A DNA stretch of 64,000 bases from Bifidobacterium sp. UBA744 (GTDB lineage Bacteria; Actinomycetota; Actinomycetes; Actinomycetales; Bifidobacteriaceae): assembly GCA_002298605.1 (NCBI GenBank), contig DBKS01000055.1:1-64000 (forward strand), given 5' to 3'. A program made the translations under genes and the position numbers. Below are positions 16,984-27,054 of the stretch, piece after piece (the stretch's first letter is position 1; every line of letters begins with the position of its first letter). The notes under the pieces were generated by a model. That model did not search any database, was not told the DNA's origin, and was given only the letters and a program-made list of their open reading frames with translations.

Positions 16984-17954
16984 CACAGAGCCTCCTCCAA
17001 AGCCTTGCGCATGGCGATTTCCAGAGCATCGTCATCCGTGGCGGCATCCCCAAGACGGGCCTGCCAGTCGGACGGCGGATCGCCATCCCACTCGCCGGTC
17101 ATCAACAGCACTTGGACCAATGCCTGATACAGCAGCATCTCCTCGCCGCCGATGGCGAGTCCACCATGCGCCCGCCATGCGGACATCAACTTGGTGGGAC
17201 GAGGATCGTAGACGACGTCCAGCAGACTGGCGCCGGCCTTCAGCGACGGGACGTCGCCGAGCATCGCGGCGACACCGTCTCCGGCGAGCCCGGGGATCGT
17301 GCTGACAACCCTGTCCGCCCGGGAAAGCTCGCCGACAACCGCGGCCTCGTCGTCCATCGCGATGACGTCACATACCTGGACACCGGGAATGAAACGCTCC
17401 GCCAGCGGCTGCAGACTTGGATTGCGCTGCGGGTGGCGGGCGACGACCGTCACATGGCCGATTTGCGGCATCATCGTGCAGGCGGCCACCGCGGAGGCCG
17501 CGGTATTGCCATTGCCGATAATCACCGCGCGCTGACTGCGATGGTCGGAGGTGACGATGCCCGCCTGACGCAACGCATGCTCGAACGCCAGTTGGATGCC
17601 GATCACGTCGGTGTTGAACAGACTGATCCGGGGGACGCCGCCCCCCTCCGACTGCGACCAGTCGAATACCGCCGTATTGGCGACCCCAAGCACCCGCGCC
17701 CACAGATTGCAGGGCCGGCCGTATGGTTGGATGGTTTTTTTCAGGGGCATGGTCAGGCTCAGGCCGGCCCAGGAGGGATCGAGACCGTCGAGAAACGCGG
17801 CCAAATCGTCCTGGCCCACTTCGTATTTGTCATAACGCCAGTCATCAAGGCCCAATGCGCAATATGCGGCATTGTGAAGCACCGGCGACAATGAGTGGGC
17901 TATGGGCTTGCCGAGTACGGCACAGCGGTGGTTTATCGTGGTCACATCCCCCAT
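16983..17954 (-). CDS. aroE: Shikimate dehydrogenase family protein
   Basis: It probably reduces 3-dehydroshikimate to shikimate with NADPH in aromatic amino acid synthesis. The N-terminal substrate domain has LGKPIAHSLSPVLHNAAY and MPLKKTIQ with the catalytic lysine; the C-terminal Rossmann domain has IIGNGNTAASAVAA, and the tail has GEEMLLYQALVQ. Length 323 aa is slightly above the usual 270-290. ATG 17954 is the first good start; GTG three codons later, after a GGGGG run, is an alternative. It lies 25 nt after uvrC and overlaps rapZ by one base. This placement inside the uvrC-rapZ-whiA cluster is unlike Bacillus. Confidence 0.9.
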   Translation of the reverse strand: MGDVTTINHRCAVLGKPIAHSLSPVLHNAAYCALGLDDWRYDKYEVGQDDLAAFLDGLDPSWAGLSLTMPLKKTIQPYGRPCNLWARVLGVANTAVFDWSQSEGGGVPRISLFNTDVIGIQLAFEHALRQAGIVTSDHRSQRAVIIGNGNTAASAVAACTMMPQIGHVTVVARHPQRNPSLQPLAERFIPGVQVCDVIAMDDEAAVVGELSRADRVVSTIPGLAGDGVAAMLGDVPSLKAGASLLDVVYDPRPTKLMSAWRAHGGLAIGGEEMLLYQALVQVLLMTGEWDGDPPSDWQARLGDAATDDDALEIAMRKALEEAL

Positions 17955-17979
17955 GCTAGTCGAGTCGCCGGCGCAATCA

Positions 17980-20286
17980 TCACGAGGCGCGCTGATGCAA
18001 CGCCTCGAATATGGACTTGGCCTTTGCCTTGCCGATGCCCGGCACCTTGGTGAAATCCTCCTCGCCGGCCTCACGCATCGCCCTGACGGAGCCGAAATGT
18101 CGCAGCAATTTCTTCTGGTAGGCCTCCCCGATACCGGGAATGTCGTCAAGCGCGCTGCGCAAAGCCCCCTTGCGCCTTGTCTGACGGTGGAATGTGATGG
18201 CGAACCGATGCGATTCGTCTCGCACGCGCTGCAGCAGATACATGCCTTCCGACTGCCGTTTGAGAATGATCGGATACTCGTCGTCCGGCACCCACACCTC
18301 TTCAAGCCGTTTGGCCAGACCGCAGAGGGCGACGTCGTCCACGCCGCAGTCCTCCAGCGCCTTGGCTGCCGCCATGACCTGCGGCCTGCCCCCGTCGACG
18401 ACGACGAGATTGGGCTTGTACGCGAACCGGTGGCGTTCGGCGTTCTGCTGGACGATCTGAGCGCCGTCGGATGTCTTCTCGGTGTTCCGCCCGCTCTTGC
18501 CGCCGACGAGACGCCGCTCCGTCTCCATGCTCTCGCCGGAGTCGCCGGCGATATTGCCATGCCGGAACCGTCGGGTCAGGGTTTCGTAGAGGGCGCTGAG
18601 ATCGTCAACTGCGCCCCGGCCATCGACGCCGCGGATGGCGAAGCGCCGGTATTCCGACTTTTTGGCAACGGCATCCTCAAACACCACCATGGACGCCACC
18701 TGATAGGCGCCCCCGACGGTGTTGGAAATGTCGTAGCATTCGATGCGCAACGGCGCCTGGTCGAGCCCCAGGGCCTTGGCCACGTCGTTCATCGCGGCGG
18801 TGCGGGCGCCCATATCGCTGATGCGGCTCATTTTGCTGCGCTGCAACGCCTGGCTGGCGTTGTCGGTGGCGCGATCCATCAGCGACTTCTTGCTGCCGCG
18901 CTCGGCCACACGTATGGTGACGGTCCCTCCCCGCATGTCGGAAAGCCACGTTTCGAGCTCCTCGCGCCGACTGGGCTCCACCGGTACGATGACTTCCCTG
19001 GGAATGGGCGCGATCGGCGCCAGCAGGTCCGCGCGGCCGGTCTGTTGCTGATGCAGATTGCGCTCCCTGGTGGCCCGCGCGCGGGATGCGGCATCCGTCG
19101 CGGTAACGGTTTGCGTCGATCCCAGCGCATCGCGATTGGTCTGGAACCGGACCGTTTCCGCATTGCGATCCGTCTTGCGCAGGCCTTGCGGCTCCTGTGC
19201 GGCATCCGAGTACACCTGCACCATGAGATCCGCGATCAGGTCCGCCTCACTCGCATCATCCACGCGCTCCACGCCCCAATTGCGCTCCCCGCGGATGGCT
19301 CCGGCACGCACATAGAACGCATGGATGGAAGCCTCCAGCTCATCGGAAGCGAAGCCGAAGACATCGGCGTCGACCTGGCTGTCGAACACCACCGCGTTTT
19401 GCTCCATCACGGTTTGCAGCATCTGGATCTCGTCCCGGAGTCTGGCGGCCTTCTCGAACTCGAGTTGCGCGCTGGCCTCTTTCATGTCGCGCGTGAGCTG
19501 GGCGACATACGACGACCCCAGCGTGCCGGTTATGACGCCGATAAGGCGTTCGGCCATGCGGCGATGGTCGGCGGCGCTGACGTTCCCGATGCAAGGTGCC
19601 GAGCATTTGCCGATCGACGCCAGCAGACACGGCCGGTGAGTCAGCTCTGCCTTGCGGAACGCGCTGTCGGAACATGTGCGCACGGGAAAGCTGGTCAGCA
19701 GTTTGTCCAATGATTGCCGAAGCTGCCAGACCTTGGCGTAGGGACCGAAGTACCGCGCGTCCCGATGCTTGCGGCTGCGGGTCACCCAAATGCGGGGGAA
19801 TCGCTCTCCCGCGCTGATCGCCAGATACGGATAGGTTTTGTCATCCCTGAACTGCACATTGAACCGTGGGTCGAATTCCTTGATCCAGGTATATTCCAGC
19901 GTCAGCGATTCCAATTCGGTGCCGACCACCGTCCACTCGAGGCTCCGGGCGGTCAGCACCATGGTTTGGGTGCGCGGATGCAGCAGCTGCAGCGGCTGGA
20001 AGTAGTTGGACAGTCGGTTGCGCAGGTTCTTCGCCTTGCCCACGTAGATGACGCGTCCCTCCCCGTCACGCCACTTGTAGACGCCGGGCTTGGCCGGGAT
20101 GTCGGAGGCCTTCGGACGGAACGCATCCCTTGAATCGCCGAGCAGCGGGGCACCGTTGTGGTTGAGTCCCGCCGAGGTCCCGTCGGCGTCCGCGTCCCCC
20201 GCGGCGTCCGCGGCGGACGACAGGAGCGCCGACGCGGTTTTGCGCCATTCATCCGGACTGTGGCGTTCAAGCATGCCTGCGCCCAT
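17980..20286 (-). CDS. uvrC: Excinuclease ABC subunit C (UvrC)
   Basis: UvrC makes both incisions in nucleotide excision repair. From ATG 20286 it has 768 residues: the GIY-YIG nuclease (GVYKWRDGEGRVIYVGKAKNLRNRL), a Cys cluster region (CLLASIGKCSAPC), the UVR UvrB-binding segment, the RNase H-like C-terminal nuclease (ECYDISNTVG, VVDGGRPQV), and tandem HhH motifs (IPGIGEAYQKKLL, VPGIGKAKAKSI). It is about 150 residues longer than E. coli UvrC because of linkers near 350-430 and 575-620. The start overlaps the uvrA stop as TGATG. Confidence 0.96.
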   Translation of the reverse strand: MGAGMLERHSPDEWRKTASALLSSAADAAGDADADGTSAGLNHNGAPLLGDSRDAFRPKASDIPAKPGVYKWRDGEGRVIYVGKAKNLRNRLSNYFQPLQLLHPRTQTMVLTARSLEWTVVGTELESLTLEYTWIKEFDPRFNVQFRDDKTYPYLAISAGERFPRIWVTRSRKHRDARYFGPYAKVWQLRQSLDKLLTSFPVRTCSDSAFRKAELTHRPCLLASIGKCSAPCIGNVSAADHRRMAERLIGVITGTLGSSYVAQLTRDMKEASAQLEFEKAARLRDEIQMLQTVMEQNAVVFDSQVDADVFGFASDELEASIHAFYVRAGAIRGERNWGVERVDDASEADLIADLMVQVYSDAAQEPQGLRKTDRNAETVRFQTNRDALGSTQTVTATDAASRARATRERNLHQQQTGRADLLAPIAPIPREVIVPVEPSRREELETWLSDMRGGTVTIRVAERGSKKSLMDRATDNASQALQRSKMSRISDMGARTAAMNDVAKALGLDQAPLRIECYDISNTVGGAYQVASMVVFEDAVAKKSEYRRFAIRGVDGRGAVDDLSALYETLTRRFRHGNIAGDSGESMETERRLVGGKSGRNTEKTSDGAQIVQQNAERHRFAYKPNLVVVDGGRPQVMAAAKALEDCGVDDVALCGLAKRLEEVWVPDDEYPIILKRQSEGMYLLQRVRDESHRFAITFHRQTRRKGALRSALDDIPGIGEAYQKKLLRHFGSVRAMREAGEEDFTKVPGIGKAKAKSIFEALHQRAS

Positions 20287-23200
20287 CACCGCTGTTTCCC
20301 GCCGGTCGGTTTGAGCATGTCCTTGAGGAACTTGCCGGTCCAGCTTTCCGGACACTTCGCGACCTGTTCCGGCGTGCCCTGGGCGACGACGGTGCCGCCG
20401 CCGTCACCGCCCTCCGGTCCGAGATCGATGATCCAGTCGGCGGCTTTGATCACATCGAGGTTGTGCTCGATGACGATGACGGTGTTGCCCTTGTCGACCA
20501 GGCCCTGAAGCACTGCGAGCAGCTTGCTGACATCTTCGAAATGCAGGCCGGTGGTCGGTTCGTCAAGAATATAGACGGTTTTCCCGTCGGAGCGGCGCTG
20601 CAATTCGGTGGCGAGCTTGACCCGCTGGGATTCGCCGCCCGACAGCGTCGGCGCGGGCTGACCGAGCCGAATGTATCCCAGCCCTACATCCACCAACGTC
20701 TTCAGATATCGGGATATGGACGGATACGCCTTGAAGAAGTCAGCGGCCTGTTCAATCGGCATGTCGAGGATGTCGGACACGGTTTTCCCGTTGTAGGTCA
20801 CTTCAAGCGTTTCCCGGTTATACCGTTTGCCGTGGCACACCTCGCAATCCACATACACATCCGGCAGGAAGTTCATTTCGATTTTGATGGTGCCGTCACC
20901 ATGGCAGGCTTCGCAACGCCCGCCTTTTACGTTGAACGAGAATCGCCCGGGACCGTATCCACGCACCTGGGACTCAGGTGTTTTGGCGAACAGGGCGCGG
21001 ATCTTGTCCCACACTCCCGTATAGGTGGCCGGGTTCGACCTTGGGGTACGCCCTATCGGGTTCTGATCGACATGGATGACCTTGCGCAACTGGTCAACGC
21101 CTTCCACGCGGGTGTGCTTGCCCGGCACGATCCGCGCGCCGTTCAATTTATCGGCAAGCACCGGATACAGGATGGAATTGACCAGTGTGGACTTGCCGGA
21201 TCCCGATACGCCGGTGACCACGGTCATCACGCCGAGGGGGAAGTTCACGTTGATGTTCTTGAGGTTGTTCTCCCTGGCGCCCACCACTCTGAGCTGACGG
21301 GTGGCGTGTACCTTGCGACGCGATTTGGGCACCCTGATGGAACGGCGCCCGGCAATGTAATCGCCGGTGATGGATCGGGGCGCGTCGACAAGATGCGCCG
21401 CAGGGCCGGAATATATGACCTCGCCGCCATGTTCGCCCGCACCCGGTCCGATGTCGACCAGCCAGTCGGCCTCTTTGATGGTCTCCTCGTCGTGCTCGAC
21501 CACAATCAGGGTGTTGCCCAGGTCGCGCAGATGGTGCAGGGTCCCGATCAGACGCTCGTTGTCGCGCTGGTGCAAGCCGATGGAGGGCTCATCCAGCACA
21601 TACATCACGCCGACGAGCCCGGACCCTATCTGCGTGGCGAGGCGAATGCGCTGCGCCTCGCCGCCCGACAACGTGGCGGCCGCACGGGACAACGTGAGGT
21701 AGTCAAGTCCCACGTCATTGAGGAACCCCAGCCGGGCCCTGATCTCCTTGAGCACCTCCCCGGCGATTGTGGCGGCGGCCCCCTCCAACTTGAGCCCGTT
21801 CACCCAGGCGAGGGCATTCGACACCGACATATCGCACACATCGGCGATGGACTTGCCGTCCACGGTCACCGCCAGCACCTCGGGCTTGAGCCTCCGGCCC
21901 CGGCATTCCTGGCAGGGAACCTCACGCATATACGATTCGTAGTATTCCTTCATGCTCTGCGAATCGGTTTCGTCGTGACGGCGCATCAGCGTGCGCACCA
22001 CCCCCTCGAAGCCGGTGGAGTATTCGCGCAAGCGGCCCCACCGATTGCGATAGGAGACCTTCACCTTGAAATCGCGGCCGTACATGATGGCCTGCCTGGC
22101 CTCCTCGGGCAGATCCCTCCACGGGGTGGTCATGGAGAACCCCATCTCGTCCGCCAGCCCCTCGAGCACATGGCCGTAGTACTGCGAGACGGTTTTTGTA
22201 CTGGACCACGGCTCGATCACGCCTTCGGCGAGGGATTTGCCCGGATCCGATATCACCAGTTCCGGATCGATCTCGAGTTTGAACCCCAGACCGGTGCACA
22301 CGGGGCATGCGCCATAAGGCGCGTTAAACGAAAACGTGCGGGGCTCGATCTCATCCAATTCGAGCACATGGCCGTTCGGGCAGCTGCGATGTTCGGAAAA
22401 GGGCTGACGGCGGCGGGCCGAGTCGGCGGGTTCGTCCACGAAATCCGCGATCACCGTGCCGTTGGCGAGCTTCAACGCCGTTTCGACGGAATCCGTCAGA
22501 CGCTGCCGAATGCCGTCCTTGACCACGAGGCGGTCCACCACCACTTCGATGGTGTGTTTCTTTTGCTTGGCAAGCTTGATCTCCTCGGACAGCTGTCGCA
22601 TCTCGCCGTCGATCAGCGCCCTGGAATATCCGTCGGAACGCAGCAGGTCAAGCAGCTCGACGAATTCGCCCTTGCGTCCCTTCGCCACCGGTGCGAGGAC
22701 CTGGAATCGGGTGCGCTCCGGGTACGCCATCAGGGTGTCGACAATCTGCTGGGGAGTTTGCGAGGCAACGGGCTCGCCGCATTCCGGGCAGTGCGGAATG
22801 CCGGTGCGGGCGAACAGCAGTCGCAGATAATCGTAGATTTCCGTAATGGTGCCGACCGTCGAACGCGGATTGCGGTTGGTGGTCTTCTGGTCGATGGAGA
22901 CGGCCGGCGACAGGCCTTCGATGAAGTCGACATCCGGCTTGTCCATCTGACCCAGGAACTGGCGTGCGTATGCGGACAGCGATTCGACGTAGCGACGCTG
23001 TCCCTCGGCGAACAGGGTGTCGAACGCCAACGACGACTTGCCCGAGCCGGACAGACCGGTGAACACGACCATGCGGTTGCGCGGGATCGCCAGATCGACG
23101 TTTTTGAGGTTATGCTCGCGAGCGCCCTGGATGGTGATTTTCAGATCGTTGGGAATATGCGATATGTCGGCCACAAGTCCGCCGTCCGGGGTTTTCCTGA

Positions 23201-23303
23201 GCGGCGCCTTCCCGATCTCGCGACCCAGGAAGGAGTCGCCGTCCGTCATCCGTTCCCCTGCGACGCTGCGCTGCTCTGAAGTGCCCACATCTTCTCCGTT
23301 CAT
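20286..23303 (-). CDS. uvrA: Excinuclease ABC subunit A (UvrA)
   Basis: UvrA is the damage-sensing dimeric ABC ATPase of nucleotide excision repair. Visible are Walker A motifs GLSGSGKSS and GVSGSGKST, signature [12 protein letters not shown] and [12 protein letters not shown], Walker [15 protein letters not shown] and [13 protein letters not shown], and zinc cysteine pairs (CPVC, CEAC, CEVC). From ATG 23303 it has 1005 residues; ATG 23249, 18 codons later and after AGGGG, is an equally good start. It heads the run uvrA-uvrC-aroE-rapZ. A LexA box sits between its -35 and -10 boxes. Confidence 0.96.
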   Translation of the reverse strand: MNGEDVGTSEQRSVAGERMTDGDSFLGREIGKAPLRKTPDGGLVADISHIPNDLKITIQGAREHNLKNVDLAIPRNRMVVFTGLSGSGKSSLAFDTLFAEGQRRYVESLSAYARQFLGQMDKPDVDFIEGLSPAVSIDQKTTNRNPRSTVGTITEIYDYLRLLFARTGIPHCPECGEPVASQTPQQIVDTLMAYPERTRFQVLAPVAKGRKGEFVELLDLLRSDGYSRALIDGEMRQLSEEIKLAKQKKHTIEVVVDRLVVKDGIRQRLTDSVETALKLANGTVIADFVDEPADSARRRQPFSEHRSCPNGHVLELDEIEPRTFSFNAPYGACPVCTGLGFKLEIDPELVISDPGKSLAEGVIEPWSSTKTVSQYYGHVLEGLADEMGFSMTTPWRDLPEEARQAIMYGRDFKVKVSYRNRWGRLREYSTGFEGVVRTLMRRHDETDSQSMKEYYESYMREVPCQECRGRRLKPEVLAVTVDGKSIADVCDMSVSNALAWVNGLKLEGAAATIAGEVLKEIRARLGFLNDVGLDYLTLSRAAATLSGGEAQRIRLATQIGSGLVGVMYVLDEPSIGLHQRDNERLIGTLHHLRDLGNTLIVVEHDEETIKEADWLVDIGPGAGEHGGEVIYSGPAAHLVDAPRSITGDYIAGRRSIRVPKSRRKVHATRQLRVVGARENNLKNINVNFPLGVMTVVTGVSGSGKSTLVNSILYPVLADKLNGARIVPGKHTRVEGVDQLRKVIHVDQNPIGRTPRSNPATYTGVWDKIRALFAKTPESQVRGYGPGRFSFNVKGGRCEACHGDGTIKIEMNFLPDVYVDCEVCHGKRYNRETLEVTYNGKTVSDILDMPIEQAADFFKAYPSISRYLKTLVDVGLGYIRLGQPAPTLSGGESQRVKLATELQRRSDGKTVYILDEPTTGLHFEDVSKLLAVLQGLVDKGNTVIVIEHNLDVIKAADWIIDLGPEGGDGGGTVVAQGTPEQVAKCPESWTGKFLKDMLKPTGGKQR

Positions 23304-23359
23304 GTATATGCCGATTCGCCTGTGCCCTGACGTCATTCGCAACCATAGTGCGTTCGACG

Positions 23360-23389
23360 TATATCTATAATCGAACATGTGTTCGACAA
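23360..23389 (-). promoter_or_regulatory. Probable uvrA promoter
   Basis: On the minus strand TTGTCG (23384-23389) and GATATA (23360-23365) are 18 bp apart and bracket the LexA box. A plus-strand TATAAT (23366-23371) also lies here and could serve the divergent hydrolase, though it has no good -35. Confidence 0.5.
23371..23386. promoter_or_regulatory. LexA (SOS) box between uvrA and the hydrolase
   Basis: TCGAACATGTGTTCGA is a perfect 16-bp palindrome that fits the Gram-positive/actinobacterial LexA consensus CGAAC-N4-GTTCG. It lies inside the probable uvrA promoter and 5' of the divergent hydrolase. Confidence 0.88.
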
Positions 23390-23446
23390 CGACGCGCCGC
23401 CGGCACTGGCGGATACGGCTACAGTGGTGGCCAGAGGAGGCGTTGC

Positions 23447-24388
23447 ATGACATTGGGGCTTGACGTACCGGATTGGGTGAGGGATGCGACCGTAGAGGTC
23501 TTTCGCGCCGCGGTGGACCGCGGCAGGATCGAGCGCGCCGGCAGATTGCGCGTCCCGGACGGGGTGAGCGTCGGGCCCGAAACACGCTATTGTGGCGACG
23601 ATCCCCATCAGGCGTTGGCTGTTTACAGGCCGGCCAACGCCGGCGGGCATTTCCGGCCTCCTTTGATCGTCGACATCCACGGCGGCGGATGGGTGTACGG
23701 CGACCTGGGCATCAATCATCTCTACTGCAGCCGCTTGGCCGAATTGGGCTTCATGGTGGCGAACGTCGCATACCGGCTGCAGCCCGGGGCGAATCTGCGC
23801 GACCAGGTGCAGGATCTGTTCGCCGCATTGCATTGGCTGGGAGCCCACGCCGACGAATGCGGCTTCGATCCGGGCAACGTGTTCCTCACCGGCGATTCCG
23901 CAGGAGGACATCTGGCGGCGCTGATATCCTGCGTGGACTCCAGCGGACGCGAGCAGCGCATCTTCGGCGTCGCGCCGGATCATGGACTGTCCATTCGCGC
24001 CGTGGGCATTGTCAACGGCGTTGTGGAGGGTACATACCGCACCAGTCCGGGCAGCCCGCTGCTGGACGTCGCCGACCGTGCGCTGCTCAAGTCGATGTGC
24101 GGGGGCGACCCCGAAGCGCCGTGGCGTCCGTACCGCAGCTTCGCCGTCTTCATGAAGGATGTGGAGCTCAAACCCATGTTCGTGGTGTCGGGGCTTTCCG
24201 ACCCCTTCTACACGCAGACCCGGCATCTGCTTGGCTACCTCGCATCCCGCCGGGCCCGCGTCGAACCGTTGATATGGCCGAAGGACCGTCGGCTCGGCCA
24301 TGTGTTCAACATCATGGAGGTCGATTGGGAGGAGTCGAGACGCACCAACGCCGCCATGTGCGACTACTTCAGGCGCTGGCTGCGATGA
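23447..24388 (+). CDS. Alpha/beta hydrolase (HSL/GDXG esterase type)
   Basis: The 313-residue cytosolic protein has no signal peptide. It shows the hormone-sensitive-lipase family features: oxyanion motif HGGGW at 78-82, nucleophile S151 in GDSAGGH, and likely D252 (SGLSDPF) and H285 (LGHVFN). Such enzymes hydrolyse short acyl esters; the substrate here is unknown. ATG 23447 has GAGGAGG 7 nt upstream. It is divergent from uvrA across a LexA box and convergent with the ABC-F gene, whose stop lies 3 nt away. Confidence 0.87.
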   Translation: MTLGLDVPDWVRDATVEVFRAAVDRGRIERAGRLRVPDGVSVGPETRYCGDDPHQALAVYRPANAGGHFRPPLIVDIHGGGWVYGDLGINHLYCSRLAELGFMVANVAYRLQPGANLRDQVQDLFAALHWLGAHADECGFDPGNVFLTGDSAGGHLAALISCVDSSGREQRIFGVAPDHGLSIRAVGIVNGVVEGTYRTSPGSPLLDVADRALLKSMCGGDPEAPWRPYRSFAVFMKDVELKPMFVVSGLSDPFYTQTRHLLGYLASRRARVEPLIWPKDRRLGHVFNIMEVDWEESRRTNAAMCDYFRRWLR

Positions 24389-24391
24389 CGC

Positions 24392-25993
24392 CTATTCCTC
24401 GGCAACCAGGTCGAGGTATTCGTCGTTCCACAGGTCCTCGTCGCCGTCGGGCATGAGCAGGACGCGTTCGGGGTTGAGGGCCTGGACGGCGCCTTCATCA
24501 TGGGTGACGAGGATGATGGCACCCTCGTATTTGGCGATGGCCTTGAGGATTTCGTCGCGGGAGGCCGGGTCGAGGTTGTTGGTGGGCTCGTCGAGCAGCA
24601 GGACGTTGGCGCGGGAGGTCACCAGCGTCGCCAGGGCCAGACGCGTTTTTTCGCCGCCCGAGAGGACGCGGGTGGGCTTCATGGCGTCGTCTCCCGAAAA
24701 CAGGAAGGATCCCAGAATGGATCGGGCATGCGTGTCGTCCAGCTCGGGGGCGACATGGGTGAGGTTTTCGAGAACCGTGGCGTCCATGTCGAGGGTGTCG
24801 TGCTCCTGGGCGAAGTAGCCGATTTTTGCGCCGTGGCCGTAGACGACCTCGCCGGTGTCGGGCTGCTCCTCACCGGCCAAAATGCGCAGCGTGGTGGTTT
24901 TGCCCGCGCCGTTGTACCCGAGGATGACCACGCGGGAGCCTTTGTCGATGGCGAGGTTGATGCCGGCGAACACGATGTTCGAGCCGTAGGCTTTGGAGAT
25001 GTCCTTGGCCATGATGGGCGTTTTGCCGCAGGGTGCCGGCTCCGGGAAGCGAATGTCCGCCACTTTCTCCTTTTTCTGGGCCTCGGAGGTGCCTTCGAGG
25101 AGCTTTTCGGCGCGCCGCATCATGTTCTGCGCCGCCACGGCCTTGGTGGCCTTGGCGTGCAGGCGAATGCCCTGCTTCATGAGGCGTTCGGCTTTCTTTT
25201 CGGCGACTTCGCGCTCGCGGCGGCGGCGTTCCTCGTCAACCGCACGCTGATGCAGATAGGCCTTCCAGCCGAGGGAGTACATGTCGATCCGGCCCAATTG
25301 GGCGTCCAGATGCCAGACCTTGTTGACGACTTCGTCGAGCAGCTCGGTGGAGTGCGAGATGACGAGGAAACCGCCTTCGAAGCGTTTGAGGTAGCCGCGC
25401 AGCCATTCGATGGAGTCTGCGTCCAAATGGTTGGTGGGCTCGTCGAGGATCATGGTGTCGGCGTCGGAGAAGAGGATGCGGGCGAGTTCGATGCGTCGGC
25501 GCTGACCGCCGGAGAGGGTGCCCAGCTGCTGCTGCATGACTTCCTGCGGAAGCCCCAGCGAGTTGGCCATGGCGATGGCCTCGGACTGGGCAGCATAGCC
25601 GCCCGCCTTGTCGAAGTCCTGCATGGCCTTGTCGTACCGGTTCATGGCTTTGGTCATGACGTCCGGATCCGGGTCGGTCATGTCTTTTTCGGCTTTGCGC
25701 AGGCGCGCGATGATGGTGGCGATGTCGCGGGCGCTCATCATGCGGTCGAGGGCGGTTTGGGACGGGTCCGCGGCGTGGGTGTCCTGAGGCAGGTATCCGA
25801 GCTTGCCGGAAACCCGCACCTTGCCGGCCGTGGGCAGCATGTCCCCGGTGATCACGCGGGTGAGCGTGGTCTTGCCGGCGCCGTTGCGTCCGACCAGACC
25901 GATTTTGTCACCTTTGGACACATGAAAATCCGTGGCGTGCAAGAGGGTGCGAGCGCCGATCTGAATTTCCAATCCCTGCGCCTCAATAGCCAT
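24392..25993 (-). CDS. ABC-F family ATPase
   Basis: Two fused ABC nucleotide-binding domains with no membrane segments mark this as ABC-F, a family that acts on ribosomes in translation control or antibiotic protection. NBD1 has GRNGAGKTT, LSGGQRRR and ILDEPTNHLD; NBD2 has GYNGAGKTT, LSGGEKTRLA and LLDEPTNNLD. Between them lies the charged linker (about residues 235-300, rich in Arg/Lys/Glu). Length 533 aa. The linker is not obviously of the long antibiotic-resistance type, so a housekeeping role is more likely. ATG 25993 has only a weak Shine-Dalgarno. The gene stands alone. Confidence 0.93.
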   Translation of the reverse strand: MAIEAQGLEIQIGARTLLHATDFHVSKGDKIGLVGRNGAGKTTLTRVITGDMLPTAGKVRVSGKLGYLPQDTHAADPSQTALDRMMSARDIATIIARLRKAEKDMTDPDPDVMTKAMNRYDKAMQDFDKAGGYAAQSEAIAMANSLGLPQEVMQQQLGTLSGGQRRRIELARILFSDADTMILDEPTNHLDADSIEWLRGYLKRFEGGFLVISHSTELLDEVVNKVWHLDAQLGRIDMYSLGWKAYLHQRAVDEERRRREREVAEKKAERLMKQGIRLHAKATKAVAAQNMMRRAEKLLEGTSEAQKKEKVADIRFPEPAPCGKTPIMAKDISKAYGSNIVFAGINLAIDKGSRVVILGYNGAGKTTTLRILAGEEQPDTGEVVYGHGAKIGYFAQEHDTLDMDATVLENLTHVAPELDDTHARSILGSFLFSGDDAMKPTRVLSGGEKTRLALATLVTSRANVLLLDEPTNNLDPASRDEILKAIAKYEGAIILVTHDEGAVQALNPERVLLMPDGDEDLWNDEYLDLVAEE

Positions 25994-26132
25994 ATGTCAT
26001 CCGCTCTTTCCACGTGGTCGCAAACTATGCCAGCCGATTATTGTGACAGATGACGCAGACTTAGATGGAACTTCCGTACCGCGCGCCCAGTACCGACACG
26101 GGCGGTTTTCGCGGACGTGCACGGCGTAGCCC

Positions 26133-26882
26133 CTATGCCTCGCAGGCGGCGCGGATACAGGCGATGGCGTTCAGCGAGCGCGGATAGCCGATGTACGGCA
26201 GTATCTGCGAGACCACGGCGATGAGGAATCCCTTCTCGTTGCCGACGCGCATATTGGCCGCGGCATGGGCGGTGGCCTGGGGGTCGCATCCGCCCTGGGA
26301 GACGAGGAAGCAGAACGTGATCATCTCACGCCACCGTGCGTCCAGTCCCTTGCGCGTGTAGTAGTCGCCGAAGCAGTTGTCCGCCAGCCAGCGGTCGATG
26401 TGCCGCGTGTCCTCCGGACCGGACCGCGCACGATTCCGCATCTTCTCTCCGAATAGTTCCGCCTGTTTGGTCTCCCCCGCCTCGAGGCGCGTTTCCGGGG
26501 TCACGGTGCCTTGGGGCTCGAGCGGCATGGGCACGTCCTTGTCCTGCAGATAGTCGTTGACCGTGTGAAGGAATGGAAGCACCCGCCCCATGCCAAGATA
26601 GGCCGTGCCCTGGTAGACGATTTCCTTGACCTGCACCGGGGTGACGCCGCTTTCCAGGGCGACGGGCAGCATGACTTCGAATTCGTCGACGGCGGACTCC
26701 CCCATCAGGGCGGCGAGAATCGCCATAGACCGCACCGGGTCGGTGAGATCGGGATGGTTCGCCTTCGGCTCGCGAATCACCTCGTCGTAGGCGAATCGCG
26801 AGAACAATTCCACGAATTGCGGGTCGGAATCGCCGAGCGGCATGCGTGAATCCGAGAACAAGCCCCTCTTTTTGCCGAACAT
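26133..26882 (-). CDS. Carboxymuconolactone decarboxylase family protein
   Basis: The 249-residue protein contains two CMD repeats: about 40-110 (RSMAILAALMGESAVDEFEVMLPVALESG, VKEIVYQGTAYLGMGRVLP) and about 155-245 (REMITFCFLVSQGGCDPQATAHAAANMRVG). True CMDs act in protocatechuate breakdown, but the fold is also used in AhpD-like peroxidase partners. The AhpD CxxC pair is absent, and no aromatic-degradation gene is nearby. ATG 26882 is chosen because AAGGAGG lies 7 nt upstream. It is divergent from a TetR gene 172 nt away, its likely regulator. Confidence 0.85.
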   Translation of the reverse strand: MFGKKRGLFSDSRMPLGDSDPQFVELFSRFAYDEVIREPKANHPDLTDPVRSMAILAALMGESAVDEFEVMLPVALESGVTPVQVKEIVYQGTAYLGMGRVLPFLHTVNDYLQDKDVPMPLEPQGTVTPETRLEAGETKQAELFGEKMRNRARSGPEDTRHIDRWLADNCFGDYYTRKGLDARWREMITFCFLVSQGGCDPQATAHAAANMRVGNEKGFLIAVVSQILPYIGYPRSLNAIACIRAACEA

Positions 26883-26994
26883 TGGTTGGTCCTCCTTGTC
26901 TGCCGATGGTTGCCATCCTAGCAATGGCTCGTAACGGCCCGGAGGATTCCCGGCGGTCCGGGCGTCCGCCCCGACCCACACAATAGACACCATG

Positions 26995-27023
26995 TTGACG
27001 TAATAAAGAACTCCTAGTAGGCT
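26995..27023 (+). promoter_or_regulatory. Probable promoter of the TetR gene
   Basis: TTGACG (26995-27000) and TAGGCT (27018-27023) are 17 bp apart, 31 nt before the TetR start. No obvious palindromic operator lies here; GTTGAC and GTCAAC occur as distant inverted arms (26994 and 27034). Confidence 0.5.
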
Positions 27024-27054
27024 GTTCCCCCGAGTCAACTTTCAAGGAGTCGAT

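Noticed and set aside
17902..19713. A 603-codon open frame antisense to uvrC
   Set aside because: uvrC motifs on the other strand are complete; this frame has none.
20463..23279. A 938-codon open frame antisense to uvrA
   Set aside because: No domain, Arg/His/Gly-rich shadow of uvrA.
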